Source: Sphaerochaetaceae bacterium
Lineage (GTDB): Bacteria; Spirochaetota; Spirochaetia; Sphaerochaetales; Sphaerochaetaceae
Assembly: GCA_024699225.1 (NCBI GenBank)
Contig: JAILPZ010000039.1
Span: forward strand, 1-40,228
DNA length: 40,228 bases
Reading direction: 5' to 3'
A program made the position numbers and the translations under genes. The first letter of the stretch is position 1. Each line of letters opens with the position of its first letter. Positions 33,598 to 40,228 of the stretch are shown here, piece by piece. Below the pieces are notes generated by a model. It saw only the letters and a list, made by a program, of their open reading frames with translations. It did no database searches and was not told the origin of the DNA.

Positions 33598-34371
33598 ATG
33601 TTTTTCTATTTTCCATTCGGCGGTGGCGGTGGTTTTGGAGGTTTTCTTGTCTTCCTTATCGTCTTTCTGCTGTTAAGACGCGTTTTTAAATCTCTTTACA
33701 ATTCTTCTCAGGGAAATTCTTCCTTTAATCCGTTTTTCAGAAGCTCTGCCTACGTTCCATCAAATGAGGCCTTCTTTAACGGAGTTTTCTCCATGCTTGC
33801 AAAGTTTGCTTCTGCAGACGGAAATATTTCAGAGGCAGCGAAGGCAAGAATCAACCAGTTTATGGTCTACGATCTGAAGCTCGACAACCAGAGCTATCAG
33901 TACGCAAGACATGTTTTCAATTCAGCTCTCTCTTCTCCCGAGACTTTTGAGACCGTGGCCCAGAGATTTTACTCTGCTTTTGCAGGGAATCCGGGAATTC
34001 TTTCCGTTGTTCTTGAGATGCTTTTCAGCGTCGGTATGACTGACGGCAAGCTCTCGGACCGTGAGCAGAGGATGATAGACTATGTGGTGCGTCTTTTCAG
34101 AATATCTGCAGAGTCTGTTGAAGCTTTAAAGAGAAGATACGGGGTGTCTTCCGGCTCTTCTTCAAGAGCCTACGAGATTCTTGGTCTTCAGAAAACAGCT
34201 ACAGAAGCAGAGATTAAGAAGGCCTACAGAAAGCTTATTCTGGAGTTCCATCCTGATACGGTTGCAAACAAAGAAGGGGCCGGAGAAGAGTTCAGAGCCT
34301 ATGCTGCAAAGAGATTCCAGGAAGTGCAGAACGCCTATGAACAGATCTGCAAGGAGAGGGGCATTAAATAA
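33598..34371 (+). CDS. Membrane-anchored TerB-DnaJ (DjlA-like) co-chaperone
   Basis: The 257-residue protein has an N-terminal Gly-rich segment and a single hydrophobic helix (about residues 13-28), a TerB-type all-helical domain (about 55-175, with two DG-N/K-S motifs: SADGNISEA and MTDGKLSDREQRM), and a C-terminal J domain (about 196-257, with YEILGL and the HPD motif in EFHPDT). This is the order of DjlA, a membrane-tethered co-chaperone that stimulates DnaK. Its ATG follows the previous stop immediately and has no ribosome-binding site, so it is translated by coupling or reinitiation. The client is unknown. Confidence 0.88.
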   Translation: MFFYFPFGGGGGFGGFLVFLIVFLLLRRVFKSLYNSSQGNSSFNPFFRSSAYVPSNEAFFNGVFSMLAKFASADGNISEAAKARINQFMVYDLKLDNQSYQYARHVFNSALSSPETFETVAQRFYSAFAGNPGILSVVLEMLFSVGMTDGKLSDREQRMIDYVVRLFRISAESVEALKRRYGVSSGSSSRAYEILGLQKTATEAEIKKAYRKLILEFHPDTVANKEGAGEEFRAYAAKRFQEVQNAYEQICKERGIK

Positions 34372-34382
34372 CGGGGTGGAAG

Positions 34383-34411
34383 TTCACACCTTGCCCTTCT
34401 TGTGATATATT
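34383..34411 (+). promoter_or_regulatory. dnaX promoter predicting a leaderless mRNA
   Basis: TTCACA (34383-34388), a 17-base spacer and an extended -10, TGATATATT (34403-34411, hexamer TATATT), match the sigma70 consensus well. The predicted transcription start is 34418, exactly the A of the dnaX ATG. No Shine-Dalgarno sequence is present. Confidence 0.65.
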
Positions 34412-34417
34412 TTGAAT

Positions 34418-36199
34418 ATGTACGAAGTAACCGCAACAAGAAGACGCCCTCAGCAGTTTGAGGAACTTGTCGGACAGGAATTTGTAGTCTCAACACTCAG
34501 AAACTCAATAAAGCAGGGAAGAATAGCCCACGCCTATCTGTTCTGCGGGCCGAGAGGAGTAGGTAAGACCACGAGCGCCAGACTTCTGGCCAAGGCTCTT
34601 AACTGCGTAAACGGTCCTACGGACGAGCCCTGCGGAGAATGTGAGAACTGCCATGCTATAGCCAAAGGCAGCAGCATGGACGTAATAGAGATTGACGGAG
34701 CGAGCAACACAGGCGTCAACGATGTGCGTGTTATAAAGGAAGAGGTTCTCTTCCCGCCTTCTTCTTCAAGATACAAAATCTACATAATAGACGAAGTTCA
34801 TATGCTCAGTCAGAGCGCTTTCAATGCTCTTTTAAAGACCATTGAAGAGCCGCCTGAGTATGTTGTCTTTATCTTTGCCACAACCGAGAGCCAGAAGGTT
34901 CCGGCAACCATAAGAAGCCGCTGCCAGCAGTTTAATTTCCGCCTTCTGCCGCTTGAGACAATCAAGAAGCAGCTGCGTGATACTGTTGATGAGATGGGCA
35001 TTTGCGCTGAAGATGAGGCTCTTTTGTGGATAGCAAGAGAGGGGGCAGGATCTATGAGAGATGCCTACACCCTCTTTGACCAGGTAGTTTCCTTCTCAGA
35101 CGGCAACATTACCATGGAAGGAATCCGCGGAAAGCTCTCTCTTGCAGGTCCTGAGGGAATAGATTCAATTATCTCCAGTGTTCTTTCCTCTTCATCTTCT
35201 TCTGCTCAGGACAGGCTGCGCGATCTTCTTGAGGCGGGAATCAGCTGTGAGCAGATAATTAAAGATTTTTCAGACTATTTCTGGACCCTGTTGCTGTACA
35301 GAAACGGCGTGCAGAACGAGAATGTTCTGGGCTGCAAGATTACAGAGGTTCAGAAGAAGGCCATCTCTACATACAACACAGAGCAGCTTGAGGGCGCACT
35401 GGATCTCTTTGTGAACCTCTACAGGGACATAAGGTACACAGTAAATCCTTCCTTGGAGCTTTCTCTTGCAGTAAGCAAGCTCTGCCGTCTTAAGTACATG
35501 GCTTCAAATGCAACTGTTATAGAGAACCTTGCAAAGCTTAAGAACGACCTTCTTAGCGGCGCCATCACTCCTGCAGAAGAAGTTCAGCAGAGCCTCTCCG
35601 TTCTGGAGAAGGGTGAAGAGCCAGCTGTTGCGCCTGCTGCTGAACCTGAAGTTGTCGATATTCAGACAGAAGTTGAAGAAAATAGACAACTTTATGTCGA
35701 GAATGAGAAAAAAGTTGAAGAAAATAGACAACCTGAAGAGCCGGTTGTTGAAAGTTCACCGGAACCCGAGGCTCCTCAGGAAGAAGAATATGATGATGTT
35801 TCTGAATATGAGGACGAGTATGTGGAAGAAGAGGAGAACGAGGTACAGGAAAGTGCTCCTCAGGCACCTGTTAAGGAAGCTTCAGAAGAAGACCTGCGTG
35901 CTGTTCTTCCGGCCGGTGTTGTAAATCTGAAAAAAGATAACGGAGACTACGTTCTTGAGTTCGGAAGCAGATTCTTCTACCAGGACGCACTTAAAAACCT
36001 CGAGAAAATAACACAGAACATACAGGCTGTGGCAGGAAGCGACAGCTCTGTAAGACTGTCCTTCTCCGAAGATCTTGAGAAGGAAAAACTCAGAAGAATT
36101 GAGGAAGAAGAAAAGAAAAAACAGGAAGCTGTAAAAGAGCACAAACCAACTTATTATGACGATATAGTTACAGCTTTCAACGGACAGGAAGTAAGATGA
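34418..36199 (+). CDS. dnaX: DNA polymerase III subunits gamma/tau (clamp loader)
   Basis: DnaX is the ATPase core of the clamp loader. The 593-residue protein has the Walker A GPRGVGKT (44-51), a four-cysteine zinc module (Cys63, 72, 75, 78), Walker B IYIIDEVHML, the SRC motif of AAA+ loaders (TIRSRCQQF), then domain III and a long acidic, Glu/Pro-rich linker (about 400-485) before a C-terminal domain of the tau type. Two 21-base repeats encoding VEENRQ lie in the linker. The TTG six bases upstream would be outside the predicted transcript. It overlaps the YbaB gene by 4 bases. No clear programmed frameshift signal was found, so a separate gamma form is not supported. Confidence 0.96.
   Translation: MYEVTATRRRPQQFEELVGQEFVVSTLRNSIKQGRIAHAYLFCGPRGVGKTTSARLLAKALNCVNGPTDEPCGECENCHAIAKGSSMDVIEIDGASNTGVNDVRVIKEEVLFPPSSSRYKIYIIDEVHMLSQSAFNALLKTIEEPPEYVVFIFATTESQKVPATIRSRCQQFNFRLLPLETIKKQLRDTVDEMGICAEDEALLWIAREGAGSMRDAYTLFDQVVSFSDGNITMEGIRGKLSLAGPEGIDSIISSVLSSSSSSAQDRLRDLLEAGISCEQIIKDFSDYFWTLLLYRNGVQNENVLGCKITEVQKKAISTYNTEQLEGALDLFVNLYRDIRYTVNPSLELSLAVSKLCRLKYMASNATVIENLAKLKNDLLSGAITPAEEVQQSLSVLEKGEEPAVAPAAEPEVVDIQTEVEENRQLYVENEKKVEENRQPEEPVVESSPEPEAPQEEEYDDVSEYEDEYVEEEENEVQESAPQAPVKEASEEDLRAVLPAGVVNLKKDNGDYVLEFGSRFFYQDALKNLEKITQNIQAVAGSDSSVRLSFSEDLEKEKLRRIEEEEKKKQEAVKEHKPTYYDDIVTAFNGQEVR
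35670..35732 (+). repeat. Two 21-bp direct repeats in the dnaX linker
   Basis: 35670-35690 and 35712-35732 are identical over 21 bases and each encodes VEENRQ in frame. They lie in the acidic linker of tau, where repeat expansion would be tolerated. Confidence 0.8.
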
Positions 36200-36498
36200 T
36201 TAATCCACTTGAAATGATGAAGAACCTTGAGAACATCAAGGCTCAGGCAGAAGAATTGAAGAAAAAGACTGCTTCAATCAAGGCCACAGGCTACGCCATG
36301 GGAAACATGATTGAAGTTGTTGCAACAGGAGAATTCAAGATTGAGAGCGTAAAAATTGACCCGTCTCTCCTTGAACAGGATCCTTCCATGCTTCAGGTTC
36401 TTCTCGCTTCAGCAGTTAATAATGCTCTCGATAATGTAAAAAGCCGCCTTTCTCAGGAAGTCGGACAGATGGGGCAGGGTCTTAATCTCGGCATATGA
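36196..36498 (+). CDS. ybaB: YbaB/EbfC nucleoid-associated protein
   Basis: This 100-residue protein belongs to the YbaB/EbfC family of small dimeric DNA-binding proteins; the Borrelia member EbfC binds DNA and affects gene expression. The N terminus is an amphipathic helix (MMKNLENIKAQAEELKKK), followed by the conserved beta-sheet region with VVATGEFKIESVKIDPSLL and a helical C terminus. It sits between dnaX and recR, the classical dnaX-ybaB-recR order, with 4-base overlaps on both sides. Confidence 0.95.
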   Translation: MINPLEMMKNLENIKAQAEELKKKTASIKATGYAMGNMIEVVATGEFKIESVKIDPSLLEQDPSMLQVLLASAVNNALDNVKSRLSQEVGQMGQGLNLGI

Positions 36499-37085
36499 CA
36501 GAACTGGACAATCTTGCATCCCTTCTTTCTCAGCTCCCGGGAGTTGGCAGAAAGAGTGCTATGAGAATAGCATACAGCCTGATAAATAAGAGCGAAGAAT
36601 ACAATAAGCTGCTCGGAAGCAGCATATCAGGCATAAAAGATAAAATTCACAAGTGCTCTGTATGCGGTTCATTCACTGAATCAGACCCGTGTCCGGTCTG
36701 TTCAGACCTTAGCCGTGACAGAAGCGTTCTCTGTATAGTTGAGCAGCCGCAGGATGTAATTACCATCCAGTCTTCAGGAGTCTACAACGGACTTTTCCAT
36801 GTTCTTGGCGGAGCCATTAATCCTCTTGCCGGAAAGGGCCCAGAGGACCTGGGCTTTGACAAGCTTCTTCAGAGAATAAATGAAGGAACATTTACAGAAA
36901 TAATTATAGCTACAAACCCAACAGAGGAAGGGGATACTACTGCTTTGTACATAAGACATCTTCTGAAAGACAGAACAGATATTACCCTGACCCGCCTGGC
37001 CTCAGGTCTTCCGATCGGAGGAGATTTGGAATATGCAGATATAAGAACTCTTACCCGCTCACTTCGCGGAAGAATCAAGTTTTAA
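36495..37085 (+). CDS. recR: Recombination protein RecR
   Basis: RecR forms a clamp-like ring that, with RecO and RecF, loads RecA onto gapped DNA. The 196-residue protein has the N-terminal HhH motif (LPGVGRKSAMRIAYSL), a C4 zinc finger (CSVCGSF...CPVCSD), and the TOPRIM segment with VLCIVEQPQDV and NPTEEGDTTALYI. The length is typical. ATG overlaps the YbaB stop by 4 bases. The gene ends with LRGRIKF, close to the usual C terminus. Confidence 0.97.
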   Translation: MTELDNLASLLSQLPGVGRKSAMRIAYSLINKSEEYNKLLGSSISGIKDKIHKCSVCGSFTESDPCPVCSDLSRDRSVLCIVEQPQDVITIQSSGVYNGLFHVLGGAINPLAGKGPEDLGFDKLLQRINEGTFTEIIIATNPTEEGDTTALYIRHLLKDRTDITLTRLASGLPIGGDLEYADIRTLTRSLRGRIKF

Positions 37086-37099
37086 CAGGAGATTATCCT

Positions 37100-37777
37100 A
37101 TGAGAAAATCATCTGCCTGTTTTTACAGGGGACTTGCCTTTCTGGCATTATTCATAATTCTTACAGTACTTTTAAAATTTGTAGATATCAGAGCCATAGG
37201 ACCTATGGGTTCATCTGTCGGACTGGCCTCAGTTAATGAGGCTGGCCTGGGTCTTTTCCCGTACAGCAGAGCCTGGTACAAGGTCTCAGAACTGTGCGGC
37301 TATTTCAGTCTTCTGATTGCCGCGGGCTTTGCATTTATGGGTCTTTTGCAACTTATCAGGCGCAAAAGCCTTATGAAGGTAGATACAAGAATTCTGTATC
37401 TTGCCTGTCTCTACGCTGTTGTGATTGTTCTGTATGTTGTATTTGACAAGGTTGTCATAAACTACAGGCCTGTTCTTGAAGCAGACGGAGCTCTTGAAGC
37501 TTCTTTCCCGTCAAGTCACACACTTCTCGCTGTAACTATTTTTGGTTCTGCGGCTTTTATAGTAAAAAGCATTTTTTCAAAACTGAAAGTGAGACTGATT
37601 CTTGAAAGAAGTCTCAGCTTCTCATGTTATTTTTTAATGGTCTTGAGCGTTGTCTCAAGAATCCTCAGCGGTGTTCACTGGATTACAGATTATGCCGGAG
37701 GAATACTTTTGGGTCTTGCATGTGTTTCTATCTATGAAGGCCTTGTTTATAGAAAAAGCGAGGAGGGCGAATTGTGA
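37100..37777 (+). CDS. PAP2-family membrane phosphatase
   Basis: The 225-residue protein has about five to six hydrophobic helices and the three phosphatase motifs of the PAP2 superfamily: a C1 region with VVINYRP (Lys and Arg ligands), C2 FPSSH and C3 SRILSGVHWITD (Arg, His, Asp). Such enzymes dephosphorylate lipid phosphates, including undecaprenyl pyrophosphate, but the substrate is not defined. AGGAG precedes the ATG, 14 bases after recR. The next gene starts with a GTGA overlap, so the two are coupled. Confidence 0.92.
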   Translation: MRKSSACFYRGLAFLALFIILTVLLKFVDIRAIGPMGSSVGLASVNEAGLGLFPYSRAWYKVSELCGYFSLLIAAGFAFMGLLQLIRRKSLMKVDTRILYLACLYAVVIVLYVVFDKVVINYRPVLEADGALEASFPSSHTLLAVTIFGSAAFIVKSIFSKLKVRLILERSLSFSCYFLMVLSVVSRILSGVHWITDYAGGILLGLACVSIYEGLVYRKSEEGEL

Positions 37778-38610
37778 GAAAAGCTAAAGCTGTTATTCTT
37801 TCCGTTCTTTTATTATTTGTTTTATTCTGCGCCCCTGTTTTTGCAGAAGATGCAGAAACAGTTTCTGTGAGAACCCTGTTTCCTCAGGTTGCATCAGAGT
37901 ATCTGGACATGCTTCTTGACGGTTATACCATGAACAGTACTACGCTGGAAGGCGGGGCAATAAGCCATCTGGCTCCTGCCGGTTCTGTTGCACAGCAGAA
38001 GGCTAAGGAAGCAGAGAAGGAAGAAAATTCATTCTCCATGATAGGAACCAGCTTTATTGCCTATCCGGAAAACTGGACAAAGATGAGCTATGAGGAAAAG
38101 CGCCTTACCCTGGTAAATATTCTTACAGCCATCTCCACTCAGGAGGGAATTACCTATATTTCCAGAACCGCAGGCTACAAGCCCAAGACTCTCTTTTCTG
38201 AGTCCTTCCTTGTAAGTGATCCTAAGGACAAAAAGAGTGTAATAGAAGACCCTGTATACACAGAGGTTCCTGAAAGCATTTCTCTTTATTCTTACCAGAA
38301 GGACAACAGGTTCGGCGGAAACTTCTACAGTGTTGACTACACAATAGAAGGAGAAGAGGTTTTTCTTAGAATCAACAACATTTCAGCCATGAAATTCATG
38401 GGTGTTAAATGTGTTGAAGAGAACGGTCTTTACCTTTACATGGATGTTGTTCTCTGTGATGAAGGAATTCTTATCTGCTCCATGGCAACAGTCTACGACC
38501 AGAAGCCGACTGTCAGTCTTGTCTTCTACACAGTAGACCTTGAAAGTTCCTTTACAAGAAGGCTTAACGCCCTTAAGGACTGGTTTATTGCAGCAGTTGA
38601 GAATACTTGA
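37774..38610 (+). CDS. Secreted protein of unknown function
   Basis: I do not recognise this 278-residue protein with certainty. It has a clear signal peptide: a basic head (MRKAKA), a hydrophobic core and a likely cleavage site after PVFA (near residue 24). The mature part begins acidic and continues with mixed beta-rich sequence, including YISRTAGYKPKTLFSE and NISAMKFMGVKC; it has no obvious catalytic motif. It is probably periplasmic or surface-associated. The GTG start at 37774 lies 7 bases after AGGAGG and overlaps the PAP2 stop, so its job may relate to envelope lipid or phosphate turnover; that link is inference. A tRNA follows 38 bases later. Confidence 0.75.
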   Translation: MRKAKAVILSVLLLFVLFCAPVFAEDAETVSVRTLFPQVASEYLDMLLDGYTMNSTTLEGGAISHLAPAGSVAQQKAKEAEKEENSFSMIGTSFIAYPENWTKMSYEEKRLTLVNILTAISTQEGITYISRTAGYKPKTLFSESFLVSDPKDKKSVIEDPVYTEVPESISLYSYQKDNRFGGNFYSVDYTIEGEEVFLRINNISAMKFMGVKCVEENGLYLYMDVVLCDEGILICSMATVYDQKPTVSLVFYTVDLESSFTRRLNALKDWFIAAVENT

Positions 38611-38648
38611 AGAAAAAACAAATTTTTTGATATAGTTTGTCTGCATTT

Positions 38649-38734
38649 GGAGAGATGTCCGAGTGGTCGAAGGTGCACGATTGGAAGTCGTGTATGGTCA
38701 AAAGCCATCGGGGGTTCGAATCCCCCTCTCTCCG
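38649..38734 (+). tRNA. tRNA-Ser (anticodon GGA)
   Basis: The acceptor stem GGAGAGA/TCTCTCC, D arm, anticodon stem CACGA/TCGTG with loop TTGGAAG (anticodon GGA), a long class II variable arm and TTCGAATC T loop are all visible. CCA is not encoded. The long variable arm fits serine. Confidence 0.96.
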
Positions 38735-38741
38735 CTAGACG

Positions 38742-38767
38742 GGTCGTGAGAAATCACGGCCTTTTTT
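38742..38767 (+). terminator. Intrinsic terminator after tRNA-Ser(GGA)
   Basis: GGTCGTGA (38742-38749) pairs with TCACGGCC (38754-38761), with one T-G wobble, around a GAAA tetraloop and followed by six Ts. Confidence 0.9.
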
Positions 38768-38827
38768 ATTGTAATCTGCTTCACAAGTTAGCCAAGACTA
38801 ACTATAATTGAGTTACGGAGGCTTACC

Positions 38828-39598
38828 ATGAAAGCTGATTATAAAAACTGGGTTCCCAAAGGCATGCTCTGGTCCTTTATCGGAGCAACTGTTGCCGCAG
38901 GAGTCCTTCTTGTCTTCTCTGTTGTTCAGGGTCTGAAAACCCTTTCCATAGTTGCCCTCGTGGCTTTTCTTGTTTTAACTCTCGTTAACCTCTGGCTGTT
39001 TTCTCTTTACAAACGTTTCTCCTACGACGGCAAGAGACAGCTTTCAAGAGTGATTGTTGAAGGAATTGCCTCCTACGTGAAGGTGCCCGACGGCAGCAGG
39101 TGTCTGGACGTAGGCTGCGGCAGCGGAGCCCTTACAATTGCCTGCGCAAAGAAGAACCCCAAAGCATCCTTCCTGGGAGTGGACGTCTGGGGCCTGACAT
39201 ACGCCTCATACTCAAAAGAGCTTTGCGAGCACAACGCAGAAGCTGAAGGCGTGAAGAACACTACCTTCCAGCAGGGCAATGCCGTCAAGCTTGATTTCCC
39301 CGACGAAACCTTCGATGCCGTTGTTAGCAACTACGTCTATCACAACGTAATAGGGAAGAACAAACAGGATCTGCTTCTGGAGTCTCTCAGGGTTCTCAAG
39401 AAGGGCGGAACCTTTGCTCTTCACGATATTATGAGTTTCGGCCGTTTCGGCAACATGCAGAACTTTGTAGAGCGCCTGAAAAAAGAAGGATACAAAGACG
39501 TCCGCCTTATAGACACAACAGACGGTCTGTTTATGTCAAAAAAGGAAGCTTTCCTGATGGAACTTTCAGGCTCATCTCTTCTTGTAGGAACCAAATAA
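38828..39598 (+). CDS. SAM-dependent methyltransferase with membrane anchor
   Basis: The 256-residue protein starts with two hydrophobic segments (about residues 13-33 and 38-56), so it is membrane-associated. It then has a class I methyltransferase fold with motif I CLDVGCGSGALTIA, an acidic loop GVDVWG, motif IV FDAVVSNYVYHNV and motif V LKKGGTFALHDIM. This resembles the UbiE/methyltransferase-11 group. The substrate is unknown; lipid or quinone targets are plausible given the membrane anchor. GGAGG precedes the ATG. It is encoded between a tRNA and the SRP RNA gene. Confidence 0.85.
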   Translation: MKADYKNWVPKGMLWSFIGATVAAGVLLVFSVVQGLKTLSIVALVAFLVLTLVNLWLFSLYKRFSYDGKRQLSRVIVEGIASYVKVPDGSRCLDVGCGSGALTIACAKKNPKASFLGVDVWGLTYASYSKELCEHNAEAEGVKNTTFQQGNAVKLDFPDETFDAVVSNYVYHNVIGKNKQDLLLESLRVLKKGGTFALHDIMSFGRFGNMQNFVERLKKEGYKDVRLIDTTDGLFMSKKEAFLMELSGSSLLVGTK

Positions 39599-39641
39599 GG
39601 CAAGGGTTTTCTTTTCTTGGAAAATCTGTTATTTTAGCTGT

Positions 39642-39739
39642 GGGACAGATTCCGAGCTGCTGACAGCCGCCCAACCCCGCCAGGACAGGAATGTAGCAAC
39701 GGTAAGTGGATTGCCAGGGAGATTCGGGCGATTTGTCCC
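39642..39739 (+). ncRNA. ffs: Signal recognition particle RNA (4.5S-type)
   Basis: About 98 bases fold into one long hairpin: the ends GGGACAGAT/ATTTGTCCC pair, and the tip carries the SRP domain IV hallmark CAGGACA-GGAA-TGTAGCA, that is a GGAA tetraloop closed by ACA/TGT with the symmetric loop CAGG/AGCA that binds Ffh. A T-run (39742-39748) follows as terminator. A TATTTT -10 (39630-39635) would start transcription at 39642. It is the small bacterial type without an Alu domain. Its closeness to dnaX and tRNA-Ser is shared with several other bacteria. Confidence 0.85.
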
Positions 39740-39806
39740 TCTTTTTTTGCGCTTTAAGTTAGCTTGACAAAGCGCATTTCTTTTCATATATTGCATAAAG
39801 CAGATT

Positions 39807-39891
39807 GGATGGATGTCCGAGAGGTCGAAGGAGGCGGTCTTGAAAACCGTTGAGGTGCAAGCCTCCGGGGGTTCGAATCCCTCTCCATCCG
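39807..39891 (+). tRNA. tRNA-Ser (anticodon TGA)
   Basis: The acceptor stem GGATGGA/TCCATCC is complete, the anticodon loop CTTGAAA gives anticodon TGA, and the long variable arm marks a serine tRNA. The T loop is TTCGAAT. CCA is not encoded. It shares a short spacer (18 bases) with the next tRNA. Confidence 0.96.
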
Positions 39892-39909
39892 AAGTCCTTG
39901 ATAGGATAT

Positions 39910-39996
39910 GGAGCGATGGCCGAGTGGTCGAAGGCGCTTCCCTGCTAAGGAAGTATACTGGTAACGGTATCCGGGGTTCAAATCCCCGTCACTCCG
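39910..39996 (+). tRNA. tRNA-Ser (anticodon GCT)
   Basis: The anticodon stem CTTCC/GGAAG with loop CTGCTAA gives anticodon GCT, and the variable arm is long. The T arm is CGGGG/CCCCG with loop TTCAAAT. The acceptor stem GGAGCGA pairs with TCACTCC except for a C5-A68 mismatch. CCA is not encoded. Confidence 0.93.
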
Positions 39997-40002
39997 AGAG
40001 AT

Positions 40003-40039
40003 AATCCCTGTTGCAGAGAAGCTCAGGGATTTATTTTTC
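40003..40039 (+). terminator. Intrinsic terminator after the two serine tRNAs
   Basis: AATCCCTG (40003-40010) pairs with CAGGGATT (40024-40031) around a 13-base loop, followed by a T-rich tail. It follows tRNA-Ser(GCT) by 6 bases. Confidence 0.88.
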
Positions 40040-40089
40040 TTGCACAACATATGCTTTTTTGCATATTATTTGAGAGCCGAAAGGCAAAT

Positions 40090-40163
40090 GAGATCGTAGC
40101 TCAGCTGGATAGAGCATCAGATTGCGGATCTGAGGGTCAGAAGTTCGAATCTTCCCGGTCTCA
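40090..40163 (+). tRNA. tRNA-Arg (anticodon GCG)
   Basis: The acceptor stem GAGATCG/CGGTCTC has one T-G wobble. The D arm is GCTC...GAGC, the anticodon stem TCAGA/TCTGA with loop TTGCGGA gives anticodon GCG, and the T loop is TTCGAAT. The T stem reads AGAAG/CTTCC, so its outermost pair is an A-C mismatch. CCA is not encoded. Confidence 0.93.
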
Positions 40164-40167
40164 AGCT

Positions 40168-40203
40168 AAACCCTTGCTTGAAAAAGTGAGGGTTTTCTTT
40201 TTT
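40168..40203 (+). terminator. Intrinsic terminator after tRNA-Arg
   Basis: AAACCCT (40168-40174) pairs with AGGGTTT (40189-40195), followed by a T-run. It lies 5 bases after the tRNA end. Confidence 0.85.
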
Positions 40204-40228
40204 AAAGGGTTTCAGAATTGAACAGATA

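Noticed and set aside
35705-35720. A run of six As followed by G in dnaX as a programmed frameshift site for a gamma form
   Set aside because: The run is read AAA AAA G, not A AAA AAG, so it lacks the slippery-codon phase of E. coli dnaX, and no stimulatory hairpin or early stop in the shifted frame was seen.

Overview
The window looks like chromosomal backbone of a Treponema-type spirochaete, around its replication-initiation locus. The reasons are the gene set and order (rpmH-rnpA-yidC-khpB, dnaA-dnaN-recF-DUF721, gyrB-gyrA, parA-parB, dnaX-ybaB-recR), a cyclophilin-FKBP fusion of a type reported from Treponema, two-membrane YidC and lipoprotein machinery, and moderate GC with AT-rich intergenic DNA. 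No phage, insertion sequence, CRISPR array or rRNA operon was seen. The species cannot be named from the sequence alone.

Layout. 1-3.5 kb (minus): a partial BamE-like lipoprotein, phosphoglycerate mutase gpmI and a C-terminal processing protease. 3.6-8.5 kb (plus): lgt, a large aminopeptidase P and rsmE with stop/start overlaps, then a 389-bp AT-rich gap with 25-bp direct repeats, then a PfkB sugar/nucleoside kinase. 8.6-15.9 kb (minus): khpB, yidC, rnpA, rpmH, DUF721, recF, dnaN, dnaA. 16.1-20.6 kb (plus): gyrB and gyrA, divergent from dnaA across an AT-rich gap. 20.8-25.2 kb: a NifU-like scaffold (minus), parA-parB with two perfect parS sites, the dual-family isomerase and radA. 25.2-28.7 kb (minus): an AAA_14/DUF4143 ATPase behind two 39-bp repeats, cysE and a TraB-family protein. 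28.8-38.6 kb (plus): a glycosyltransferase, a YgjP-type metallohydrolase, pepD, a six-hairpin glycosidase-like protein, a membrane-anchored TerB-DnaJ protein, dnaX-ybaB-recR, a PAP2 phosphatase and a secreted protein of unknown function. 38.6-40.2 kb: three serine tRNAs with different anticodons, an SRP RNA, tRNA-Arg and a SAM methyltransferase.

How the genes work together. The centre is a replication and segregation neighbourhood: initiator, clamp, RecF, a DciA-like protein, gyrase, the ParABS system, clamp loader and RecR/RadA repair proteins. The left arm joins ribosome and RNase P components with membrane-protein insertion (rpmH, rnpA, yidC, khpB), and SRP RNA on the right belongs to the same targeting pathway.

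The most distinctive reading is regulatory. Several genes that lack a Shine-Dalgarno sequence (lgt, the PfkB kinase, parA, pepD, dnaX and nearly dnaA) have a sigma70-like promoter placed so that transcription should begin at or within a few bases of the start codon, which predicts leaderless mRNAs. Other points of interest are a parS inside the parA reading frame, a hairpin that would hide the yidC ribosome-binding site, and a possible leaderless nine-codon leader peptide before the glycosidase-like gene. All promoter, origin and RNA-structure calls were made by eye and have not been computed.
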